This document shows positions 1 through 5,928 of a stretch of DNA of 5,928 bases, piece by piece. The DNA is taken from assembly GCA_017999075.1 (NCBI GenBank), contig JAGOBX010000248.1, positions 1 through 5,928 on the forward strand. Direction: 5' to 3'. Made by a program: the position numbers and the translations under genes. Position 1 is the first letter of the stretch, and the number at the start of each line of letters is the position of its first letter. The DNA is from Candidatus Babelota bacterium. GTDB lineage: Bacteria; JAGOBX01. Under the pieces are notes generated by a model. That model made no database searches. It saw only the letters and a list, made by a program, of their open reading frames with translations, and had not been told where the DNA came from.

Positions 1-188
1 AAATAATCGGGCATATAATGTCTCACATTCTTTTATCAGTTATTTTTATAATTTTCATAACGCCCATTGCAATATTTTATAAAATTTTAAATAAACAATT
101 TTTCAGGTTTAATAATAATTACGACACCTATTGGGTTAAAAGAAAATCCATAGATTTTACAATAGAAAATTATAAAAGGCAGTATTAA
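1..188 (+). CDS. SxtJ-family membrane protein, C-terminal fragment (5' end outside window)
   Basis: An open frame runs in from the left edge (first whole codon at base 3) and stops with TAA at 186-188, giving 61 visible residues. A hydrophobic helix (about residues 8-26, ending in FITPIAIFYKIL) is followed by a short polar tail with YDTYWVKRK and a final YKRQY. This matches, from memory, the end of SxtJ proteins: a helix with a 'TPlG...R..G' exit, then a 'SYW.pr' motif and a C-terminal 'RRQF'. SxtJ proteins are small (about 130 residue) membrane proteins of unknown function, usually next to NodU/CmcH-type carbamoyltransferases, as is the case here. The in-frame ATG at 18 is unlikely to be the true start, because what remains matches only the C-terminal half of the family; the gene therefore probably begins outside the window. 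The stop codon directly abuts the next ATG, implying translational coupling. The family call rests on short motifs plus context. Confidence 0.8.
   Translation, partial: IIGHIMSHILLSVIFIIFITPIAIFYKILNKQFFRFNNNYDTYWVKRKSIDFTIENYKRQY
174..179 (+). promoter_or_regulatory. Ribosome binding site for the carbamoyltransferase gene
   Basis: AAAAGG lies inside the last codons of the SxtJ-like gene and ends nine bases before the ATG at 189. It supports that start and coupled translation of the two genes. Confidence 0.6.
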
Positions 189-1982
189 ATGTATATTTTA
201 GGAATAAGTTGTTTTTATCATGACTCTGCTGCGGCTATAATAAAAGACGGCAGTCTTATAACCACAGTTCAAGAAGAAAGATTCTCCAGAATAAAAAATG
301 ACGGGGCTTTTCCATCAGCAGCCATTGATTTTTGTCTTAAATCTGCAGGTATCACTTCCAAAGAATTGGATTACGTGGTTTTTTATGAAAAACCTATGCG
401 TAAATTTGACCGCCTGCTTCGAACAATTATAAATTTCTATCCTAAAACATTGAACTTATTTTGTAAATCTATGATTTCAATGATGAAAGAAAAAATATGG
501 ATAAAATATATAATTAACGAAAAACTTGAAGTGCCTCTCGAAAAAATTCTGTTTACAGATCATCATGAATCGCATGCTGCAGCATCTTTTTATTGTTCTC
601 CATTTGAAGATGCCGCAATATTAACTGTTGACGGAGTGGGAGAATGGACAACTGCCGCCTATGGCACCGGACATTCATTCTGGAAAGAAAATTCCGCTGA
701 TAAAAATTATATAAAATTAGAAAAAGAACTCCATTTCCCTATTTCATTAGGATTATTATATTCTGTTATAACAGCATACCTCGGATTTGAAGTTAATGAA
801 GGCGAATATAAAGTAATGGGTATGGCTCCTTACGGAAAACCATTATATACCGAAAAAATAAAAAAAATGCTGAAAATCAAAGACGACGGAAGCTTCACTA
901 TTGACGAATCATATTTGAAATATCATTTTCACACTATGGAATCGTATTCAGAAAAACTCGTTGAACTTTTCGGACCGCCACGCAACAGAAAAGACAGATT
1001 TGTTACAAAACAGACTTCTTTATATGATGATGTAAAACCTGCTACTGAAGAAGAAATGAATAAAAACCAGTATTATGCAGATATTGCGTCAAGTATTCAG
1101 GCTGTTACAGAAGAAATTCTTTTAAAAATGTCTAAGTTTATATTTAAAGAAACAGGTAAAAAAAACCTTTGTATATCAGGCGGAGTCGGATTAAACAGCG
1201 TCGCAAATTTTAAAATACTTAAACAGGCAGGGTTTGAAAATGTCTACATACAGCCTGCTGCCGGAGACGCAGGCGGAGCTCTCGGCGCTGCATTGTTCGC
1301 TTACCATTCTCTTTTAAATAAACCCAGAAAATTCATTATGGAACATTGTTATTGGGGCGAAAAATACAGCGATAATGATATAGAAACATTTTTAAAATCA
1401 AAAAACATCAAATTTCAAAAAATATCGGACGATGAACAATTATTCGATAAAGTTACAGACTTACTTATAAAGGGAAATGTCATTGGATGGTTTCAAAATG
1501 AATTCGAATGGGGGCCGCGGGCTTTAGGAAACAGATCTATTCTCGGAGATCCGAGACGCGAAGATATGAAAGATATAATTAACATTAAAATAAAATTCAG
1601 AGAACCGTTCAGACCTTTTGCTCCTTCAGTTCTTGATGACCGTGCAGAAGAATTTTTTGATTTTGACGGGGTGGAAAAACAATATCCTCCGAGGTTTATG
1701 CTTATGGTATGTCCTGTAAAAAAAGAAAAACACAGCGTTTTGCCTGCAATAACGCATGTTGACGGTTCAGGCAGACTTCAAACAGTAATAAAAAAACACA
1801 ATCCGCGATATTACAGACTCATAGAGCGCTTTGGAGAAAAAACAGGAGTTCCTGTAATTATAAATACGTCATTTAATTTAAAAGGCGAACCTATAGTAAA
1901 TACTCCTGCTAATGCTTATTCAACTTTCAGCAATAGCGGAATGGATGTGCTTGTTTTACAAAACTATCTGATTCTAAAATAA
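189..1982 (+). CDS. O-carbamoyltransferase, NodU/CmcH/TobZ family
   Basis: Complete 597-residue protein, the usual family length. Known members make carbamoyl-adenylate from carbamoyl phosphate and ATP in a Kae1-like N-terminal domain and pass the carbamoyl group to a hydroxyl on a sugar, antibiotic or toxin in a YrdC-like C-terminal domain. Visible motifs: N-terminal ILGISCFYHDSAAA and QEERFSR; DHHESH with H125 and H129; TVDGVGE with D148; EYKVMGMAPYG (206-216); CISGGVGLNS (328-337); GDAGGALGAA with D360. H125, H129, D148 and D360 correspond to the TobZ metal ligands. The C-terminal half has WGPRALGNRSILGDPR (441-456), FREPFRPFAPSVL (470-482) and INTSFNLKGEP (558-568). All key motifs are intact, so the enzyme should be active. 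The start is fixed by the motif beginning at residue 3 and the Shine-Dalgarno sequence. The flanking SxtJ and DUF5989 genes suggest action at the membrane. The acceptor cannot be inferred: cell-surface glycan, lipid or secondary metabolite are all possible. Confidence 0.95.
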   Translation: MYILGISCFYHDSAAAIIKDGSLITTVQEERFSRIKNDGAFPSAAIDFCLKSAGITSKELDYVVFYEKPMRKFDRLLRTIINFYPKTLNLFCKSMISMMKEKIWIKYIINEKLEVPLEKILFTDHHESHAAASFYCSPFEDAAILTVDGVGEWTTAAYGTGHSFWKENSADKNYIKLEKELHFPISLGLLYSVITAYLGFEVNEGEYKVMGMAPYGKPLYTEKIKKMLKIKDDGSFTIDESYLKYHFHTMESYSEKLVELFGPPRNRKDRFVTKQTSLYDDVKPATEEEMNKNQYYADIASSIQAVTEEILLKMSKFIFKETGKKNLCISGGVGLNSVANFKILKQAGFENVYIQPAAGDAGGALGAALFAYHSLLNKPRKFIMEHCYWGEKYSDNDIETFLKSKNIKFQKISDDEQLFDKVTDLLIKGNVIGWFQNEFEWGPRALGNRSILGDPRREDMKDIINIKIKFREPFRPFAPSVLDDRAEEFFDFDGVEKQYPPRFMLMVCPVKKEKHSVLPAITHVDGSGRLQTVIKKHNPRYYRLIERFGEKTGVPVIINTSFNLKGEPIVNTPANAYSTFSNSGMDVLVLQNYLILK

Positions 1983-1988
1983 AAGAGG
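1983..1988 (+). promoter_or_regulatory. Ribosome binding site for the DUF5989 gene
   Basis: AAGAGG ends eight bases before the ATG at 1997. It matters because it decides for the longer 81-residue form of a protein whose relatives are usually about 50 residues. Confidence 0.75.
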
Positions 1989-1996
1989 TATTCCTG

Positions 1997-2242
1997 ATGA
2001 TAAATAAATTGAAAGAAAATATCGTATTGCTGATTTTGGTTATAGTATTAGGCGCATTTATTTTTTTTATAATAAAGTTCAGGAAACGTTTTGCAATCAT
2101 TAATGAATTTTTAACATTTTTGTGGAAAGAAAAAATGTGGTGGATGATACCACTTATACTTATACTGCTTGGTATGGGCATACTTATTTTCTTTGCTTCT
2201 TCTTCATCGGCTCTTGCGCCGTTTATTTATCCTTTGTTTTAA
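1997..2242 (+). CDS. DUF5989-family (SxtK-like) small membrane protein, N-terminally extended
   Basis: An 81-residue protein starting 14 bases after the carbamoyltransferase stop. Residues about 36-81 fit the DUF5989 pattern: a short amphipathic stretch (NEFLTFLWKEKMWWMIP), a hydrophobic helix (about 50-67) and the hallmark ending SALAPFIYPLF. DUF5989 proteins are tiny membrane proteins of unknown function that accompany SxtJ and NodU-type carbamoyltransferases; SxtI, SxtJ and SxtK of saxitoxin clusters are the best-known example. Unusually, residues about 8-27 form a second hydrophobic helix followed by KFRKRF, so this version should span the membrane twice, whereas typical members have one helix. 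The first ATG has a good Shine-Dalgarno sequence and there is no internal Met before the core that would give the short form. Its role is presumably to anchor or assist the transferase, which is inference from gene neighbourhood. Confidence 0.85.
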   Translation: MINKLKENIVLLILVIVLGAFIFFIIKFRKRFAIINEFLTFLWKEKMWWMIPLILILLGMGILIFFASSSSALAPFIYPLF

Positions 2243-2245
2243 TAT

Positions 2246-2267
2246 AAAAAATGATTATACATTTTTT
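2246..2267 (+). terminator. Possible weak hairpin terminator after the DUF5989 gene
   Basis: AAAAAATG (2246-2253) and CATTTTTT (2260-2267) are perfect 8-base inverted repeats around a six-base loop, four bases past the DUF5989 stop codon. The stem has only one G-C pair and its T-run is part of the stem, so it would be a weak terminator or an attenuating hairpin. In DNA this AT-rich it could also be chance. Confidence 0.3.
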
Positions 2268-2312
2268 TAAATTAAAACTTAAAACCATAAAAATTTTTCA
2301 TTGTTATATTTT

Positions 2313-2319
2313 AAGGTGA
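2313..2319 (+). promoter_or_regulatory. Ribosome binding site for the DUF486 gene
   Basis: AAGGTGA, a strong Shine-Dalgarno match, ends nine bases before the ATG at 2329 and fixes that start. Confidence 0.8.
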
Positions 2320-2328
2320 AATAATAAT

Positions 2329-2721
2329 ATGACAAAAACGATTATATTATTAAGCATATCAAATATTTTTATGACATTCGCCTGGTATGGTCATTTAAAA
2401 CATAAAAATTCACCTTTATGGATTGCAATAATAATCAGCTGGCTGATAGCGTTTGTCGAATATTGTTTTCAGGTTCCGGCAAACAGAATCGGCCATAACT
2501 CAGGAATATCTGCAGCTCAATTAAAGATTTTGCAGGAAATAATAACCTTAATAATATTCTGTATTTTTTCAATAATGTATCTCGGCGAAAAAATCAGATG
2601 GAATTATATCGCCGGGTTTATTTTTATTATAATTGCTATTGTATTTGTTTTCTCATTCAATGATATGACTTTCTCCGATTTTCTCAATAAAAACTGGAAT
2701 AGAATAAAAAATATTCTATAA
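2329..2721 (+). CDS. DUF486-family four-helix membrane protein (DMT-transporter-like)
   Basis: A 130-residue integral membrane protein. Family hallmarks are in order: N-terminal SNIFMTFAWYGHLK (11-24), SWLIAFVEYCFQVPANRIGH (37-56), SAAQLKILQE (61-70) and YLGEKIRWNYIAGF (84-97). Hydrophobic helices lie at about 3-19, 29-45, 67-84 and 92-110. DUF486 proteins (PF04342) resemble half of a drug/metabolite transporter, like the small multidrug-resistance proteins, and so would work as dimers; no substrate is established. Residues 111-130 (NDMTFSDFLNKNWNRIKNIL) are a polar, basic cytoplasm-type tail that appears to extend slightly beyond the usual family end. The stop lies only eight bases before the next start, so it is probably co-transcribed with the large ATP-grasp protein. 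A functional link between the two is unproven. Confidence 0.9.
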   Translation: MTKTIILLSISNIFMTFAWYGHLKHKNSPLWIAIIISWLIAFVEYCFQVPANRIGHNSGISAAQLKILQEIITLIIFCIFSIMYLGEKIRWNYIAGFIFIIIAIVFVFSFNDMTFSDFLNKNWNRIKNIL

Positions 2722-2729
2722 TTAAATTT

Positions 2730-5351
2730 ATGTGTAATATAAAACCAAGCACAGGTATAGAATCACTAGACGGCATATTAAACGGCATACGTTTTGGAGA
2801 TAATATAGTTTGGCAGGTCGATACTATAGAAGATTATATTTCTATAGTCATTCCTTATTGCAGATACGCAAAACAGAACGGAAAAAAAATAGTATATTTC
2901 AGGTTTGCCGACCACAAAGAACTTATATCCGGCGATGAAGATAATGTTATAATTCACAGACTGAATCCGAGAGAAGGGTTTGAGCAATTCATCACAGAGG
3001 TTCACCGAATAATCGAAAAAACAGGAAAATACGGGTTTTACTTGTTTGATTCATATTCTGAACTTACGCTTGACTGCTACAGCGACAGAATGCTTGGAAA
3101 TTTTTTTATACTGACATGCCCGTATTTATATGAACTGGAAACAGTGGCTTATTTTTCAATTTACAGAAATCATCATTCATACCACGCTGTTTTACCTATA
3201 AAACAGACTACTCAGTTATTTATTGACATATATAAATATAATAATGATCTTTACGCCCATCCGTTAAAGGTTGACGGCAGATTTTCATCAACTATGTTTA
3301 TGATGCACAAAAATATAAATGGTATATTCACTCCTATAAAAGACAGTCCGAGCATTTCAGAAGTTTTGAATTCTACTCCCTGGCCCGGACTTCAATCCGC
3401 TTCATACCGTATGATAGGTCCCTGGGACAAAAAATTCATGCAAGCAGAAGCTATGGTGGAAGCTGAAAAAATACAATGCGTATGCAACCCTGAAAATATG
3501 CACAATTATTTTTATAAACTTATGACTTTGCTGATTTCAAAAGAAAAACAGATTCTTGATCTTGCTGATAAATATATTGTCTTGAAAGATATTATATATA
3601 TATGGAAACGAATGATAGGAACAGGCATGATAGGAGGCAAGACAGTAGGTATGCTTCTTGCCCGCGCCATTCTTATAAAAAAAAATCCGAGATGGGAAAA
3701 ATTACTCGAACCGCACGATTCTTTTTTCATAGGATCTGACGTGTTTTATTCCTATCTTGTTTACAACAAGTGCTGGCTTATACGCCAAAAACAGAAAAAA
3801 CAGGAAAGTTTTCTTGAAGATATTGATAAAGCTCAAGACAGAATTTTAAACGGAGAATTTCCGGATTATATAATAAAACGTTTTTCTGATATACTTGATT
3901 ATTACGGACAATCTCCTATCATTGTCAGATCAAGCAGTCTGCTTGAAGATAATTTCGGCAATGCTTTTGCCGGAAAATATGAAAGCGTATTCTGCGCTAA
4001 TCAGGGAGATTTGCAGGATAGATTAAACGAATTTATCAAAGCTGTAAAAATAATTTATGCAAGCGCTATGAGTGAAACCGCATTAAATTACAGAAAAAGA
4101 CGCGGTGTTCTTGAAAAAGACGAACAGATGGCCTTGCTTGTCCAGCGTGTTTCAGGCACACATTATAATGACATGTTTTTTCCGCATTTATCAGGCGTAG
4201 GGTTTTCCTACAATCCTTATGTATGGAACGAAAACATTGATCCTGAAGCAGGAATGATACGTATCGTATTCGGGCTCGGTACACGCGCAGTTGACAGAGC
4301 AGATGACGACTACACAAGAGTTATTGCTTTAAACGCTCCTGATTTAAGACCGGAAGCAGATTTTTCAAAAGTAAAAAAGTATGCCCAGCGCAGATTTGAT
4401 TATATTGATTTGAAAGATAACAAATTTAATTCAGGGTATTTTATTGATATGGTAAAAAAATGTCCTGAACTTCAACCCGAAATGTTCGCAACTCCTGATT
4501 ATGATAATGATTCGTATTATTATGGTGAATATAATAATCAGATAAAACCCTGGGTATTGACATTTGATTCCATATTTCAGGACACTGATTTAATTAATGA
4601 TATAAAAGAAATGTTTAAAATTTTGAAAGAAACTTACAATCAGAACGTTGATGTGGAATTCGCGGTCAACTTCGATAACAATAACGGTTATAAAATAAAC
4701 CTTCTTCAATGCCGGCCTCTTCAAGTAACAAGACAGGATGGAACATATAACGGCGGTTTTGCCGAACCTGATTATAAAGATATAATTTTAAAAACTAATA
4801 GCGGAATTGTCGGACACAGCAGAATTATTCCGATAGATATAATAATTTATGTCGTCCCTGAAATATACGGATTGCTTAATGAAAATGACAGATATTCAAT
4901 AGCCAGGCTTATAGGAAAAATCACTCATAATGTAAATATAAATAACGATAAAAACATTATGATGTTCGGTCCTGGCAGATGGGGAACCAGCATGCCGTCG
5001 CTTGGAGTACCTGTATCATTCAATGAAATAAACAATGTTTCAGTGTTGTGTGAAATAGATTCTATGCACGAAGGATTAGTCCCTGATTTGTCTCTTGGCA
5101 CGCATTTTTTCAACGAAATGGTAGAAATGAATATGCTATATCTTGCATTTTTTAAAAATAAAACAGGAAATTTGATTAACGATAATTTTTTCAATGAAAT
5201 AACAAATAATCTGAATGACATTATGCCTGAAGAAAAAAAATGGGAGCACGCAGTAAAAATAATGTTCACTTCGAAATTATCTGAAAATAAAAAAATATTT
5301 TTAAATGCAGATTCGTTTAAACAAAAATGCATTTTATTTGAAAAAAAATAA
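2730..5351 (+). CDS. PEP/pyruvate-binding (PPDK_N ATP-grasp) protein with degenerate KaiC-like N-terminal domain
   Basis: An 873-residue, apparently cytosolic protein. Residues about 1-215 look KaiC/RecA-like: the opening STGIESLDGILNGI matches KaiC entry motifs and FYLFDSYSEL (103-112) sits where Walker B would be, but the P-loop position reads GDNIVWQVDTIEDY with no GxxxxGK[TS]. Residues about 290-665 are the ATP-grasp domain of PEP synthase/PPDK: GGKTVGM with K304, IIVRSSSLLEDNFGNAFAGK (397-416, R400), VDVEFAV with E643, and LLQCRP with Q660 and R662. These match the nucleotide-binding residues of PPDK. The usual swivelling phosphohistidine domain (GG.tSH) and C-terminal TIM barrel are missing. 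Residues about 680-873 form an unassigned domain containing GPGRWGTSMPSLGVPVSF (747-764) and SLGTHFFNEMVE (788-799). The start is set by the KaiC-like motif at residue 8, although no Shine-Dalgarno sequence is visible. It probably binds ATP and may phosphorylate or sense a partner. Calling it PEP synthase would be wrong. Confidence 0.85.
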   Translation: MCNIKPSTGIESLDGILNGIRFGDNIVWQVDTIEDYISIVIPYCRYAKQNGKKIVYFRFADHKELISGDEDNVIIHRLNPREGFEQFITEVHRIIEKTGKYGFYLFDSYSELTLDCYSDRMLGNFFILTCPYLYELETVAYFSIYRNHHSYHAVLPIKQTTQLFIDIYKYNNDLYAHPLKVDGRFSSTMFMMHKNINGIFTPIKDSPSISEVLNSTPWPGLQSASYRMIGPWDKKFMQAEAMVEAEKIQCVCNPENMHNYFYKLMTLLISKEKQILDLADKYIVLKDIIYIWKRMIGTGMIGGKTVGMLLARAILIKKNPRWEKLLEPHDSFFIGSDVFYSYLVYNKCWLIRQKQKKQESFLEDIDKAQDRILNGEFPDYIIKRFSDILDYYGQSPIIVRSSSLLEDNFGNAFAGKYESVFCANQGDLQDRLNEFIKAVKIIYASAMSETALNYRKRRGVLEKDEQMALLVQRVSGTHYNDMFFPHLSGVGFSYNPYVWNENIDPEAGMIRIVFGLGTRAVDRADDDYTRVIALNAPDLRPEADFSKVKKYAQRRFDYIDLKDNKFNSGYFIDMVKKCPELQPEMFATPDYDNDSYYYGEYNNQIKPWVLTFDSIFQDTDLINDIKEMFKILKETYNQNVDVEFAVNFDNNNGYKINLLQCRPLQVTRQDGTYNGGFAEPDYKDIILKTNSGIVGHSRIIPIDIIIYVVPEIYGLLNENDRYSIARLIGKITHNVNINNDKNIMMFGPGRWGTSMPSLGVPVSFNEINNVSVLCEIDSMHEGLVPDLSLGTHFFNEMVEMNMLYLAFFKNKTGNLINDNFFNEITNNLNDIMPEEKKWEHAVKIMFTSKLSENKKIFLNADSFKQKCILFEKK

Positions 5352-5928
<577 letters not shown>

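Larger units (their letters stand above)
2243..2328. other. AT-rich intergenic gap between the carbamoylation cassette and the DUF486 gene
   Basis: An 86-base spacer, almost all A/T. It holds a small hairpin (described separately) and, at its 3' end, the ribosome binding site of the next gene. No convincing -35/-10 pair is visible: TATATT at 2305-2310 lies too close to the Shine-Dalgarno sequence to leave a usable leader. The gap may separate two transcription units, but the sequence does not prove it. Confidence 0.5.

Noticed and set aside
1-2242. Part of a saxitoxin-type toxin cluster
   Set aside because: Only the generic SxtI/J/K-like trio is present. These families are widespread outside toxin clusters and no toxin-specific synthase gene is visible.
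2305-2310. TATATT as a -10 box for the DUF486 gene
   Set aside because: Transcription would start on top of the Shine-Dalgarno sequence at 2313-2319, and no -35 element is present at the right distance.
3588-3604. TATATATATATGG-like dinucleotide run as a repeat or promoter
   Set aside because: It is in-frame coding sequence (IIYIWK) inside the ATP-grasp gene and reflects AT-rich codon use.
4925-5332. Antisense open frame of 135 codons opposite the C-terminus of the ATP-grasp gene
   Set aside because: It lies wholly inside a well-supported + strand gene and its product has no recognisable motif. The same applies to the shorter antisense frames at 1927-2181, 2778-3005, 3512-3730, 4066-4317 and 5741-5923.
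2730-5351. Bona fide phosphoenolpyruvate synthase (ppsA)
   Set aside because: The ATP-grasp domain matches, but the phosphohistidine domain and PEP/pyruvate barrel are absent and an unrelated N-terminal domain is present.

Overview
The window is AT-rich bacterial DNA (clearly low GC; strings of A/T fill the gaps). All six genes lie on the + strand with short spacers. The gene content fits a bacterium, probably Gram-negative-type and anaerobic or host-associated. A degenerate-KaiC/ATP-grasp protein like the one here is, from memory, seen in Desulfobacterota-, Nitrospirota-, Deferribacterota- and Elusimicrobiota-type genomes. The sequence alone does not fix the lineage.

Positions 1-2242 hold a three-gene cassette: the C-terminal end of an SxtJ-family membrane protein, a complete NodU/CmcH/TobZ-type O-carbamoyltransferase, and a small DUF5989 (SxtK-like) membrane protein. 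The first two genes abut (TAA directly followed by ATG) and the third starts 14 bases after the second ends, so they are very probably co-transcribed. The set looks like a membrane-associated carbamoylation module. Its acceptor is unknown and is not encoded in the window.

Positions 2243-2328 are a short AT-rich gap with a weak hairpin. Positions 2329-2721 encode a four-helix DUF486 membrane protein. Eight bases later begins a large 873-residue protein (2730-5351) with three parts: a KaiC/RecA-like N-terminal domain that has lost its P-loop, a PEP synthase/PPDK-type ATP-grasp domain with its nucleotide-binding residues present, and a C-terminal domain I cannot assign. It lacks the phosphohistidine and PEP/pyruvate barrel domains of PEP synthase, so it should not be annotated simply as PEP synthase. 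It is the most interesting object in the window.

Positions 5352-5456 are an almost pure A/T spacer. After it the window ends inside gdhA, an NADP-type glutamate dehydrogenase (157 residues visible). I saw no RNA genes, mobile elements, CRISPR arrays or attachment sites.
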